Shown here: one piece after another, positions 43,656-52,510 of the stretch | Layout of the letters: every line of letters starts with the position of its first letter | Numbering within the stretch: position 1 is the stretch's first letter | Assembly: GCF_914484835.1 (NCBI RefSeq) | Contig: NZ_CAJZAR010000044.1 | Coordinates: 120,256 to 184,255 of the forward strand | Direction of reading: 5' to 3' | Source: Paraburkholderia tropica | Lineage (GTDB): Bacteria; Pseudomonadota; Gammaproteobacteria; Burkholderiales; Burkholderiaceae | Length of the DNA stretch: 64,000 bases | Notes under the pieces: generated by a model | What the model saw: the letters and a program-made list of their open reading frames with translations, nothing else | What the model was told of the DNA's origin: nothing | Database searches by the model: none | Made by a program: the position numbers and the translations under genes

Positions 43656-44936
43656 ATGGAGACGAGCAAAACCGAACGATCGGGCATCGTGAGCAATTGG
43701 GCCGTACTCGCCCTGCTCGCGATCGGCGTATTGACGTCCTTTGTCGATCGCACCAGCATTTCCAGCGTGCTCGCGGACAGCACGTTTATCCGCCACTTCG
43801 CACTCAGCAATGTCGACCGTGGCTGGATCAATTCCGCATTCTTCTGGTCGTATGGGCTCTTTCAGGTGCCGATGGGCTGGGTCGCGGACCGCTACGGCGT
43901 GAAATGGCCCTACGCGATCTGCTTCGCGCTCTGGTGCCTCGCGACCGCGCTGATGGGCGCCGTCACCACGCTGGCCGGTCTCGTTGTCATGCGCCTGCTC
44001 GTGGGTATTGCGGAAGCGATTGTGATTCCCGCGAGCTATCGCTGGATCCGCAATAACTTCCACGAAAGCCAGAGCGGTCTCGCCGTCGGCATTCTCGCGA
44101 TGGGCAATAAATTCGGCCCCGCCATCGGCGCGCCGGTCGCCGCGTGGTTCATCGTCAACTACTCGTGGAAGGCCATGTTCCTCGCCACGGGTCTCGTGGG
44201 TCTGCTGTGGCTCGTGCCCTGGCTGCTGATGGTGCGCAACGACCTGCCCACGCGCGACACGCTGCGCAAGGCCGATCGCAGCGCCCGCACCGTGAGCCTC
44301 GCGAGCATTCTGTCGAGTCCCGTGGTCTGGGGCGGCATGATCACCAACTTCTGCTACGGCTATTTCACGTTCTTCTGCATGACGTGGATGCCCGCGTATC
44401 TCGTCGAGCAACGCGGTTTGTCGATTGGCCGCTCGGGCATTTTCACGTTCTTCAGCTTCGCGGGCATCGCCATCGTCGCCGCCATCGCGGGCTGGGCCGC
44501 CGACCGCATCATCGCGCGCGGCGCCAATGCGATCGTGGTGCGCAAGGCGTTCATCATCGCGGGCTTCGTGGGCGGCTGCACGGTGCTGCTCGGTGTGTTT
44601 GCTCACTCGCTCGGCGTGGCGCTGTTCTGGAACGTGCTCTCGCTTTCGCTGCTCGGCTTGACGACCGCAAACAATCTCGTGCTCTCGCGCCTCACCCTGA
44701 TTCCGAAGCAGACCGTGGGCCTCGTGACCGGCGTGCAGCAGGTCGCTACGAGCCTCGCGGGCGGTGTGGCGGCGAGCCTGTCGGGCTGGCTGCTGCATGT
44801 CGGCAAGAGCTACGACCTGCCGATGATGGTGATCTTCGTCTTCCTGCTGGTAGGCGCGGCCGCCACGGCGATTCTCTATCGTCCCGACTGGGCGCCGAAG
44901 GCGAACGAACCGCAGTGCGAACTGCGCGAAGCATAA
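43656..44936 (+). CDS. MFS transporter, anion:cation symporter (ACS) family, cluster A
   Basis: A 426-residue, 12-helix permease. SFVDRTSISSVLADSTFI, FFWSYGLFQVPMGWVADRYGVKWPY and LLVGIAEAIVIPASYRWIRNNF are hallmarks of the ACS family that imports aromatic and organic acids such as phthalate, tartrate and glucarate. It resembles the permease at 55908-57215 along its whole length. It is part of the cluster A operon, 42 bases after the amidohydrolase. Likely role is proton-coupled uptake of the anionic substrate of the pathway. Confidence 0.9.
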   Translation: METSKTERSGIVSNWAVLALLAIGVLTSFVDRTSISSVLADSTFIRHFALSNVDRGWINSAFFWSYGLFQVPMGWVADRYGVKWPYAICFALWCLATALMGAVTTLAGLVVMRLLVGIAEAIVIPASYRWIRNNFHESQSGLAVGILAMGNKFGPAIGAPVAAWFIVNYSWKAMFLATGLVGLLWLVPWLLMVRNDLPTRDTLRKADRSARTVSLASILSSPVVWGGMITNFCYGYFTFFCMTWMPAYLVEQRGLSIGRSGIFTFFSFAGIAIVAAIAGWAADRIIARGANAIVVRKAFIIAGFVGGCTVLLGVFAHSLGVALFWNVLSLSLLGLTTANNLVLSRLTLIPKQTVGLVTGVQQVATSLAGGVAASLSGWLLHVGKSYDLPMMVIFVFLLVGAAATAILYRPDWAPKANEPQCELREA

Positions 44937-45034
44937 AGCACGGACTCCGAATCAATCCGGCGGCACTCGCCGCCTCTACTTTCGTGGCCGCGGCCCTGAC
45001 CGTGGCGACCGTTTGAACACTGGAAACAACTGAT

Positions 45035-46021
45035 ATGGCGAAAATCGTATTCGGGATGGCAGTACCGCATAGCGGCATGCTCGGCCAGGCACCGGAAGAC
45101 TGGCTCAAGAACGGCGAGCGCGACCGCAATAATCCTGAGCTGTGGTTCCGCAACCGCACGTGGACCTATCCCGAACTGGAAGCGCACCGCGAAGCGGCAT
45201 TCGCGCCGTTCCTCACGCTGGAGGAGCGCACGGCGCGCGCCGCGCGTTGCCGCGTCGCGCTCGACAAGATGGCGGCCGCTTACCGCGAAGCCAAGATCGA
45301 TGTGGCGATCATTCTCGGCAAGGACCAGAAGGAAATTTTCACCGACTTCTCCCCTTCCATCGCGATCTATAGCGGTGCGGAAGTCCACAACGGCCCGCCG
45401 CAACGCCCCGTCTACGCGCCCGACCGCCATGTCACGCACGCGTGCCATCCCGAACTGGCCGCGTACCTGATCAACCACTTCCAGACGGAAGGCTTCGATC
45501 TCACCGATCTGTTCGCGTGGCCCGACAACGTCTGGATGAAGCCGCTGCCCGAATATCCGGTCGCGCCGCACGCGTATAGCTTCGTCTATCACCAGATCAT
45601 GGACGACAATCCGCCGCCGCACGTGCCGATCATCATGAACTGCTTCTATCCGCCGACGCAGCCTTCGATGTCGCGCTGCATCGAATTCGGCCGCGTGCTG
45701 CGCGATGCGATCACGGCCTGGCCCGCCGACGTGCGCGTGGGCATTTTCGCCTCGGGCGGCCTCTCGCATTTCGTCAACGACGAAGAATTCGATCATCGCA
45801 TCATGAAGATGCTGGCGACGTACGACTACGACGGCCTCGCCGCCGTGGACGACCGCTCGTATCAATCCGGCACGTCGGAAATCAAGCTCTACGTGAGCGT
45901 GATGAAGGCGGTCGAAGAAACCGGCGCGGAAATGACGCTGGTCGATTACGTGCCCTGCTGGCGCACGCCTGCGGGCACCGGCGAAGGCATGGGCTTCATG
46001 TACTGGAAAGCGGACGAATAA
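45035..46021 (+). CDS. Class III extradiol dioxygenase-like protein (LigB superfamily), cluster A
   Basis: A 328-residue protein of the LigB/protocatechuate-4,5-dioxygenase catalytic superfamily. The first iron-ligand histidine is His12 in VPHSGMLG, and the acid-base histidine is His245 in SGGLSHF. Glu282 is the candidate third ligand. The second ligand, His in the NDH-x3-F motif of LigB, falls on Gln98 in KDQKEIF, so the facial triad appears altered. It has no separate small LigA subunit. The enzyme would open a catecholic or gallate-like ring, with the Pht5-like decarboxylase upstream and aldolase downstream. The gap after the MFS gene is 98 bases and contains a GGCGGC/GCCGCC stem. Activity with the altered triad is the main uncertainty. 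Confidence 0.85.
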   Translation: MAKIVFGMAVPHSGMLGQAPEDWLKNGERDRNNPELWFRNRTWTYPELEAHREAAFAPFLTLEERTARAARCRVALDKMAAAYREAKIDVAIILGKDQKEIFTDFSPSIAIYSGAEVHNGPPQRPVYAPDRHVTHACHPELAAYLINHFQTEGFDLTDLFAWPDNVWMKPLPEYPVAPHAYSFVYHQIMDDNPPPHVPIIMNCFYPPTQPSMSRCIEFGRVLRDAITAWPADVRVGIFASGGLSHFVNDEEFDHRIMKMLATYDYDGLAAVDDRSYQSGTSEIKLYVSVMKAVEETGAEMTLVDYVPCWRTPAGTGEGMGFMYWKADE

Positions 46022-46051
46022 CGCAGCATTCGCAAGCAGAGAGGCAGAGCG

Positions 46052-46909
46052 ATGAGCAACACCCGCATTAACGGCATGATCCGCGCATTTGAATCGGGCA
46101 AGGCGGCGTACGCCGCTTTCTCGAAGCTCGACAAGCAGAGCGCGATCGAAATGAGCGATGCGCCTTATGACGGCGTCGTGTTCGAAATGGAGCACAACCC
46201 GTACGACGTGGCCGCATTCGGCGATGCGCTGCAATACATGCTCAGCCGCAAGCAGATTGCCGAAAGCGGCTCGGTCGCGCCGCGCGTGACGCCCATCGCG
46301 CGTATTCCGGCGAATGGCGCGGAGATGAACCAGAGCTTCGCCAAACAGGTGCTGGATCGCGGCGCTTATGGTGTGATCTGGCCGCACGTCGCGACGGTCG
46401 AGCAGGCCTATAACGCTGTCGCTTCGTGCCGCTATGCGCGTCCCAAACACGCGCCGCTGTATGAGCCGAAAGGCGTGCGCGGCGACGGCCCCGCCAACGC
46501 GGCGCGTTATTGGGGTTTGTCGATGCCGGAGTATTACGAGGTGGCCGATGTCTGGCCGCTCGCACCGCACGGCGAAATTCTCGTGGGCCTGATGTGTGAA
46601 AGCACGCAGGCCATCGAAAACCTCGACGACATTCTGGCGAATGTGCCCGGCATCGGGCTGATTCTGATCGGCGAAGGCGATCTGAGCCAGGAACTCGGTT
46701 TCCCGCGTCAATACGAACATCCCGAAGTGCTCGACGCGATGCGGCAGATCGTCGAGACCTGCAAGAAGCACAATGTCGTGGTCGGCCATCCCCACGTCAC
46801 CGCGAAAAATCATCAACGGCTCATTCAGGAAGGTTATCGCTTCCTGATGTCGGCGCCGTCGCGCACCTATGGCGTCGTCGGTGCCGCGCGCGAAATGGCC
46901 GGGTATTGA
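46052..46909 (+). CDS. HpcH/HpaI-family aldolase, cluster A
   Basis: A 285-residue class II pyruvate aldolase-like protein. HpaI-type active-site residues are present: His48 in FEMEHNP, Arg84 in IARIP, Glu183 in MCESTQAIENL and Asp210 in GEGDLSQ. It lacks the usual compactness of HpaI, with an extra PHAPLYEPKGVRGDGPANAARY-type insertion around 130-155 (no long copy given). The family performs metal-dependent aldol cleavage of 2-keto-4-hydroxy acids to pyruvate plus aldehyde or oxaloacetate. It is nearly identical by eye to the gene at 59798-60655. It follows the dioxygenase by 30 bases and closes the operon; a strong terminator follows. Confidence 0.9.
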   Translation: MSNTRINGMIRAFESGKAAYAAFSKLDKQSAIEMSDAPYDGVVFEMEHNPYDVAAFGDALQYMLSRKQIAESGSVAPRVTPIARIPANGAEMNQSFAKQVLDRGAYGVIWPHVATVEQAYNAVASCRYARPKHAPLYEPKGVRGDGPANAARYWGLSMPEYYEVADVWPLAPHGEILVGLMCESTQAIENLDDILANVPGIGLILIGEGDLSQELGFPRQYEHPEVLDAMRQIVETCKKHNVVVGHPHVTAKNHQRLIQEGYRFLMSAPSRTYGVVGAAREMAGY

Positions 46910-46959
46910 GCCGCTTTTGATCGGCTATTGAGCCGCCTTCCGCACTAATCAGACGCTGC

Positions 46960-46990
46960 GAACCGCATTTTCAATGCGGTTCTCTTTTCG
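46960..46990 (+). terminator. Intrinsic terminator of cluster A operon
   Basis: GAACCGCATT pairs perfectly with AATGCGGTTC around a TTC loop, followed by TCTTTTCG. It lies 51 bases after the aldolase stop and separates the catabolic operon from the porin gene. Confidence 0.85.
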
Positions 46991-47097
46991 TGTTGGTTAG
47001 TCATCCGAATCGAACAAGTCGAGGTCGATCGAACAGTTTCAGCACCGGCCATCCAGCCCGGTAGCGTGCAATAAATAAAATCAACGTGGAGACAACA

Positions 47098-48123
47098 ATG
47101 AAGCGAATGCTAGTCGTGGCATCCGGCGTGGCGTCGGCCTGCCTCATCCAGACTGCCCAGGCGCAATCGTCCGTCACGCTTTATGGCGTGATCGACAATG
47201 GCATCGAATATCAGAACGGCGGCGCGGGCAAGGTCGTGCGCGCCACGTCGGGCGGTCTGTTCGCGAGCCGCTATGGCTTCAAAGGCACCGAGGATATCGG
47301 CGGCGGTGTACACGTCAATTTCCAGCTCGAACAAGGCTTTTCCGCCATGACCGGCGCGGCCGCCAATTCGGCCGCCGCCTTCAATCGCCAGGCGTGGGTC
47401 GGTCTGTCGGGTTCGTTCGGCGAAGTGCGTTTCGGCCTGCAAAACACGCCGCAATATATTTTCCTGAATCGCGAACTCGACCCGGTTGCCGTCATGAGCA
47501 TGGGTTCGCCGATGCTCAACTTCAACTCGCTGACCATCCGCGTCAACAACGCGATCTCCTACTTCACGCCGACGGTCTATGGGCTGACCGCGCAATTCAT
47601 GGTCGCGATGCGCGATTCCACCACCAAGCCGAGCAACGGCCTGCAGTTCTACAACGCCGCCGTGCGTTACGAAAACGGGCCGTTCCGGGTGGCGGCAGGC
47701 TATGAGGAAGCCGACAACGCCGCGGGCACTTCCACGCTGAAGGTGTTCAACGCGGGCGCATCGGTGGGCGCGGGACCGGCGCGCTTCTATCTCGCCTATC
47801 ACACCGAGCATCAGACCGATAACAGCATCAAGCGCGACGTGTATGAGGCCTCGGGATCGTGGAGTTTCGGTCCGGCCGACCAGCTTGCGCTGATGTACGG
47901 CTACGAGCACGACCGCACCGGGAACGGCAACAATGCGCAGCAGATCGGCATGACCTACGAGCACTATTTGTCGAAGCGCACGACGCTCTACGCATCGGCG
48001 GGCTTTATCGAAAACCGCAACAAGGCGGCCTTCACGCTCAACGGCACGTCCTACGCGGGCGTCACGGTGGCGCCGGGGTCGAATACGCGCGGCGTCATTG
48101 TCGGCATGGTCCATACGTTCTGA
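47098..48123 (+). CDS. OmpC-type general/specific porin (Gram-negative trimeric porin)
   Basis: A 341-residue 16-strand porin typical of Burkholderiales. The signal peptide is residues 1-21 ending AQA, and the mature N-terminus QSSVTLYGVIDNGIEY is diagnostic, as is the C-terminal GMVHTF. Further markers are YGFKGTEDIGGGVHVNFQLEQGF and AWVGLSGSFGEVRFG. The ATG follows a GGAG site. It sits directly after the cluster A terminator and before the AraC gene, so it may give outer-membrane entry for the cluster's substrate. It is similar to the porin at 50910-51938. Confidence 0.95.
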   Translation: MKRMLVVASGVASACLIQTAQAQSSVTLYGVIDNGIEYQNGGAGKVVRATSGGLFASRYGFKGTEDIGGGVHVNFQLEQGFSAMTGAAANSAAAFNRQAWVGLSGSFGEVRFGLQNTPQYIFLNRELDPVAVMSMGSPMLNFNSLTIRVNNAISYFTPTVYGLTAQFMVAMRDSTTKPSNGLQFYNAAVRYENGPFRVAAGYEEADNAAGTSTLKVFNAGASVGAGPARFYLAYHTEHQTDNSIKRDVYEASGSWSFGPADQLALMYGYEHDRTGNGNNAQQIGMTYEHYLSKRTTLYASAGFIENRNKAAFTLNGTSYAGVTVAPGSNTRGVIVGMVHTF

Positions 48124-48344
48124 CGCACATCTCGAACCGGCGCCGGAAAGTTCCGCGCGCCGGTATCGGGGTATATCGCAGGTCGCCACGAAAGACGGCC
48201 TATGACAGAATAGGACGAGTTTCACGGTCCCTTTTTAAAGGGGTAAATCGAGCAAGTCGCACGCGGACCCGGCCAGAAGGTACAGCGTTACGGCGAAATA
48301 ACCATCGCAATGGCGGCCGCACGCACGGCCGTCCAGGAGACTTC

Positions 48345-49265
48345 ATGGCCCACGGCGCAACGATCAGCAAGCCCACGCACAGAGCGGCCGGCGAAAACCG
48401 TTTGAGCACGGTCCCGAAGGTTCGCCTGTACGTCGAGCCTGCCGAGGAGGAAAACTGGTTCGTGCATGTCGGCCACGTGACAGAACGCGGCCGCTGGCGC
48501 ACCGCGCCGCACGCGCATCCCGCCTATGGACAACTCATTTTCGTGCGCAACGGCCGCGGCGTGATGAATCTCGAAGGACGCAGCGTGCCGTTCGAAGGGC
48601 CGTGCGCCCTGCTGGTGCCGACCGAATGCATACACGGGCTCGACTACGAGATCGACGTGGATCGCTGGGTCGTCACGGTGGAAGTGTCGTATCTCACTCA
48701 GGTCAATGCGCGGCTGCGCGAGTTCGTCGCGCTGTGGTCCACGCCGCGCATGGTGCCGTTTGCCTATCACGCCGAGGCGGCCAACGAGGTCTACGCCCTC
48801 ATTCAGCGCCTGAAACAAGAGGTGGAATCCGATGCTGTCGGGCAGGTCACCGGCACCGAAGCGTTGCTGACGATGCTGCTGCTGACGCTGGTTCGCGAGG
48901 CCCAGCTCGACCAACCCGGCAACGACGCCGTGGCGCGCAACGACGTGCGTCTGGTGGAGCGTTTTCGCAAACTGATCGACGAACATTACCGCGATAATCT
49001 GCCGCTCCAGCAATATGCGTCGATGCTCGCGGTATCGCTCGTGCAATTGCGCGCCGCCTGCGCGTCCGCCGCTGAAAAAAGCCCGACGAAGATGATTCAC
49101 GCGCGCATTATCACCGAGGCCAAGCGCGAGCTGATTTTCGGTGATATGTCGGTGGAACAGATTGCGTTCATGCTAGGTTTCGCCGACGCCGCCTATTTCA
49201 CGCGTTTCTTTCGCCGGGAAGTGGGCCAGGCGCCCAGCCAGTTCCGCAGCGAAGCACGCCGATAG
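48345..49265 (+). CDS. AraC-family transcriptional regulator
   Basis: A 306-residue regulator. The cupin-like sensor shows PHAHPAYGQLIFVRNGRGVMNLEGR and TECIHGLDYEID, and the AraC HTH pair covers VERFRKLIDEHYRDNLPLQQYASMLAVSLVQLR and VEQIAFMLGFADAAYFTRFFRREVGQAPSQF. The C-terminal half-site is canonical, while the first HTH has LVQLRAACASAAEKSPT in place of the usual LSR-x-F. The ATG has an AGGAGA site seven bases upstream. PobR and related aromatic-acid activators belong to this group. It lies between the two porins and is a candidate activator of cluster A. Confidence 0.9.
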   Translation: MAHGATISKPTHRAAGENRLSTVPKVRLYVEPAEEENWFVHVGHVTERGRWRTAPHAHPAYGQLIFVRNGRGVMNLEGRSVPFEGPCALLVPTECIHGLDYEIDVDRWVVTVEVSYLTQVNARLREFVALWSTPRMVPFAYHAEAANEVYALIQRLKQEVESDAVGQVTGTEALLTMLLLTLVREAQLDQPGNDAVARNDVRLVERFRKLIDEHYRDNLPLQQYASMLAVSLVQLRAACASAAEKSPTKMIHARIITEAKRELIFGDMSVEQIAFMLGFADAAYFTRFFRREVGQAPSQFRSEARR

Positions 49266-49554
49266 CACATCGACATCGCATCGAAAGCACGTTGAAAATG
49301 CGTCGAAAGCGTATCAATCGCGCATCGACGCCGTTTCCTGCCGTTTCCTGCCATTACCGATCGCCAGCGCGCGCACGCACGCAATCATTGCCGGCAGTGC
49401 TCGCGCGATTTTCCATCGCCCTTCCCCGTATCTTCCCTGGTTCGATTGAAAAGTGCTGGCGAATCCCGAATTTGTGCAGGGACCCAAACTTGTGCAGCGA
49501 ATACGCTTTTCGCGTTTCAACGATTCCCTCACTTTTCAATCAGGTCATTCGAAT
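49266..49554. other. Intergenic region with short direct repeats
   Basis: Almost 290 bases before the lactonase gene. It contains degenerate catcgaaag repeats (49270-49310), a tandem gccgtttcct at about 49330-49349, and two ttgtgcag copies near 49470-49497. I see no coding gene. The last 60 bases probably hold the lactonase promoter. Confidence 0.45.
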
Positions 49555-50712
49555 ATGGCGCCATTCGTAACGCAAGCAAACCTGGCAAAGCGCGCGGCCC
49601 TGGTCGGCCTCACCGCGTGCGTGTTCTCCGCCTGTGCCGCCACTGCGGCGGCCGATTCCCATACGGAATACGTCTACGTGGGCACGCTGCATCAGCAGAT
49701 TAATGCGCTGCGCTTCGACGCGGCCACCGGCAAGTTCGTCGACGTCGGCACCGTCGCACAAGGATTGAAGTCCACCTGGGTCGCCTCGCATCCGCACCTG
49801 CCGGTGCTCTATGCCGTGAACGACGACCGCGACAAGGAAGGCAGCGTGACGGCTTACGCCGTGAATCGCGACACCGGCTCGCTCGAACGCATCAACGACG
49901 TGCTCACCGGCGGCCGCGGCACGACCTTCCTGCACTTCGATGCGCCCTCATCGACCTTGCTCGGCGCGAACTACAACAGCGGCTCCGTATCGAGCCTCGC
50001 CGTCAATCGCGACGGCAGCGTAGGCGCGCTCGAATCGACGATTGCGGAAAAAGGCTCCGGCCCGAGCCCGCGTCAGACCGATGCGCACGCGCACGGCGTC
50101 ACCATCGACCCTTCGGGACGCTACGCGCTCGTGCCCGATCTCGGCGCCGACCGCGTGTTTATTTACGGCTTCGATCGCGCCACGCACGCACTGACGCAAC
50201 TCGATGAAGGCGCGCCGCGCGCGTTCGTCATGCCGGCGGGCAGCGGTCCGCGCCGCGTCGTTTTCGGAACGACGGGACAGTACGCCTATGTGCTGACCGA
50301 ATTGAGCGCGGAATTGCAGGTGTTGCGCTGGGACGCCGCCGCCGCGCAACTCACACCCGTGCAAACGCTGCCCATCAGCCGCCCGGGATTCGAGGGCGTC
50401 AAGAGCGGCGCGGAAATGGCCATGAGCCGCGACGGCCGCTTCATCTATGTCGAAGACCGCGGCGAAAATGCGCTCGTTGTCTATAGCGTGGACGGCGCCA
50501 GCGGGCAGCTCACCGAATTGCAACGCACGCCCTCGGGCGGCGACAAGCCGTGGGGATTCGCCATTGATCCGTCGGGCAAGTGGCTGTTCGTCGCGAATCA
50601 GCGCAGCGGCAACGTGAGCCTGTTTCGTATCGACCCGAAGGACGGCACGATTGCGGATAGCGAGCAATCAATTTCCATTCCCGCGCCCACCAGCATTGCA
50701 TTCGTGAAATAA
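49555..50712 (+). CDS. Lactonase-family seven-bladed beta-propeller protein
   Basis: A 385-residue protein of the lactonase family (6-phosphogluconolactonase/carboxymuconate cyclase type, PF10282). A signal peptide of about 34 residues ends ATAAA. The fold is shown by repeated blades: YVYVGTLHQQINALRFDAATG, HPHLPVLYAVND, DPSGRYALVPDLGADRVFIY, SRDGRFIYVEDRGENALVVY and DPSGKWLFVANQRSGNVSLFRID. The export signal suggests a periplasmic location, unlike cytoplasmic Pgl. It could hydrolyse sugar lactones or aromatic lactones; lying between the two clusters makes the latter possible but not shown. Confidence 0.85.
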   Translation: MAPFVTQANLAKRAALVGLTACVFSACAATAAADSHTEYVYVGTLHQQINALRFDAATGKFVDVGTVAQGLKSTWVASHPHLPVLYAVNDDRDKEGSVTAYAVNRDTGSLERINDVLTGGRGTTFLHFDAPSSTLLGANYNSGSVSSLAVNRDGSVGALESTIAEKGSGPSPRQTDAHAHGVTIDPSGRYALVPDLGADRVFIYGFDRATHALTQLDEGAPRAFVMPAGSGPRRVVFGTTGQYAYVLTELSAELQVLRWDAAAAQLTPVQTLPISRPGFEGVKSGAEMAMSRDGRFIYVEDRGENALVVYSVDGASGQLTELQRTPSGGDKPWGFAIDPSGKWLFVANQRSGNVSLFRIDPKDGTIADSEQSISIPAPTSIAFVK

Positions 50713-50742
50713 CCGCGCGCTTTAAACTTACTTTGCCTTTCC

Positions 50743-50763
50743 TCGGCGCATTAATCGCGCCGA
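50743..50763 (+). other. Hairpin TCGGCGC/GCGCCGA
   Basis: Seven-base perfect stem with a seven-base loop, about 30 bases after the lactonase stop. The downstream bases are A-rich (aaaaatgcc) rather than U-rich, so a role as mRNA 3'-end processing or Rho-assisted termination is possible but not shown. Confidence 0.4.
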
Positions 50764-50909
50764 AAAATGCCGGAGAATGATCATATAGTACAGGGACTGG
50801 TCCATTTTATTTTTCTACTATCCAGATAGCAGTCAAGAAATTCGACATCGCGATTTCAATTTCCCATTTGCGATAGTCGAATCAATAAACAGAGAAAATC
50901 TGGAGACAA

Positions 50910-51938
50910 ATGAAAAGGACCCTTCTCGCAGCGTCTGCTGTCGTCTCGTCTTGCGCTTTTTCCACCGCGCAGGCCCAATCCTCCATCACCCTCTACGGCA
51001 TTGTCGACAACGGCATCGAGTATCAAAGCGGCGGCGGCGCGAATCACGTGATTCGCGCCTCGTCAGGCGGCCTGTTCGCGACCGTCTACGGCCTTTATGG
51101 ACATGAAGATATTGGCGGCGGCGTTCATGTCAATTTTCAGCTTGAGCAAGGTTTTTCGGCCGTGAATGGCGAAGCGCAGAATTCAGCCGACGCCTTTAAC
51201 CGTCTCGCATGGGTCGGCATGTCGGGCGGCTTCGGCGAATTCCGTTTTGGACGGCAAAAGAAACCGCAATATCTTTATCTCGACGGCGAACTCGATCCAC
51301 TGGCCGCGAAATCCATTGCCTCGCCGCTCAATGATTTCGATGACGTCTCCGTACGCGCCAGCAATGCCATTTCCTACTTCACGCCGGAGTGGCATGGCTT
51401 AACCGCGCAAGTACTGGTGTCATTGCGCGATTCGACCACCAAGCCTTCGAACGGCATTCAGTCGTATAACGCCGTGGTCAAATACATCAACGGGCCTTGG
51501 CATATCGCGGCCGGTTACGATCAGCAGGACAACGCGGCCGGCACCTCGGTTCAGAAAGTCTTTACCGCGGCGACTTCGCTCAAGGTGGACGCGGCGCGTT
51601 TCTATTTCGTCTATCACACGGAAACGCAATCCGATCACAGCCAGAACGAAGCGACGTATTCTGTCTCCGCCTCGTACCTGTTCAATCCCGCCAACGAAAT
51701 TGCCCTGATGTACGGCTATTTGCATGACCGGACCGGCAATGGCAACAATGCGCAGCAGTTCGGCCTGTCTTACGAGTACTTCCTCTCGAAGTCGTCGCTG
51801 ATCTATATGGCTGCGGGTCTGATCGACAATCGAGGTGAAGCGGCTTATACGCTCAACGGCACCGAGTATTCGGGCATCGACGTCACGCCTGGCGCAACCG
51901 CCAAAGGCATCATCATTGGGTTGACGCACAAGTTCTAA
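50910..51938 (+). CDS. OmpC-type porin, second copy
   Basis: A 342-residue trimeric porin similar in length and motifs to the one at 47098. The signal peptide ends TAQA, the mature start is QSSITLYGIVDNGIEY and the end is GLTHKF. Loop regions differ from the first copy (for instance the EWHGLTAQVLVSLRDSTTKPSNGIQSYN region is alike, while DFDDVSVRASN differs). An AT-rich promoter of about 200 bases precedes it, with an SD TGGAGA. It flanks cluster B's dehydrogenase region and may be substrate specific. Confidence 0.95.
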   Translation: MKRTLLAASAVVSSCAFSTAQAQSSITLYGIVDNGIEYQSGGGANHVIRASSGGLFATVYGLYGHEDIGGGVHVNFQLEQGFSAVNGEAQNSADAFNRLAWVGMSGGFGEFRFGRQKKPQYLYLDGELDPLAAKSIASPLNDFDDVSVRASNAISYFTPEWHGLTAQVLVSLRDSTTKPSNGIQSYNAVVKYINGPWHIAAGYDQQDNAAGTSVQKVFTAATSLKVDAARFYFVYHTETQSDHSQNEATYSVSASYLFNPANEIALMYGYLHDRTGNGNNAQQFGLSYEYFLSKSSLIYMAAGLIDNRGEAAYTLNGTEYSGIDVTPGATAKGIIIGLTHKF

Positions 51939-51992
51939 ATGTGCGACGCGTATCGGCCTGCCTTGCGCAGCGCCGGTACGCGTGCCGCATTT

Positions 51993-52277
51993 TCATCGGC
52001 TCAAGTCGCCGGATTGCGACGATCCATTCGCCACCGTGCCGAAGCCCGACGTATCGCCGCCAGCAGGCTTTTGCACGGCCGTTTTAACCTGCGCGGCTTG
52101 CATTTGACCGTTCGGATAATCGGTCCAGTCGAGCGGACCATAACCACCCCGCTCCGCCTCGATGAGGCTGGCGCGAACTTCCGCGCGCGTGAGCGGCTGC
52201 GGGCTTTGCTGGGCGAACGACACGATCGGCGCAGCAAGAACAAGAGCAGCGATAACGACTTGATTGAGCTTTTTCAT
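51993..52277 (-). CDS. DUF4148 domain-containing exported protein
   Basis: A 94-residue protein with a signal peptide ending VSFAQ and a mature region that begins QQSPQPLTRAEVRASLIEAERGGYGPLDW, the DUF4148 hallmark common in Burkholderiales. The C-terminus is Gly/Ser/Gln-rich. Function unknown; these small proteins are periplasmic. The ATG at 52277 follows an upstream extension that lacks a signal-like start. It is convergent with the porin. Confidence 0.88.
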   Translation of the reverse strand: MKKLNQVVIAALVLAAPIVSFAQQSPQPLTRAEVRASLIEAERGGYGPLDWTDYPNGQMQAAQVKTAVQKPAGGDTSGFGTVANGSSQSGDLSR

Positions 52278-52451
52278 TTTGGCCCGCCTTGCGTGTGTGT
52301 TTGAGATTCGCCGACTGACTTTCGTCATCTGGCTTTCGCCAATTAATCAGCATTACGAACAAACACAGTCTAGCAAACCAAAACATCAGGGTAAACACCT
52401 AAATTATTATTTTCGTTTACCGCTACACCCTGCATTTTCCAGCACGCGAAA

Positions 52452-52482
52452 GAGGCAAAATTCCCAAAAGGAATCTCGCCTC
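52452..52482 (-). terminator. Imperfect hairpin downstream of the dehydrogenase gene
   Basis: GAGGC and GCCTC form the outer arms and ATTCC/GGAAT the inner arms, with a three-base internal loop between. It lies 30 bases past the minus-strand stop at 52511. The tail is not strongly U-rich. Confidence 0.35.
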
Positions 52483-52510
52483 TCATCACTCGATTTAAAA
52501 ACGCCGGCGA

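Noticed and set aside
44937..45034. Hydrophobic alanine-rich short frame between the MFS and dioxygenase genes
   Set aside because: It has no start codon of its own in that frame and reads as an accidental run; only a GGCGGC/GCCGCC stem is clear there.
50818..50829. Short palindrome CTATC-CA-GATAG upstream of the second porin
   Set aside because: It is too short to separate from chance in an AT-rich promoter and has no matching copy upstream of the first porin.
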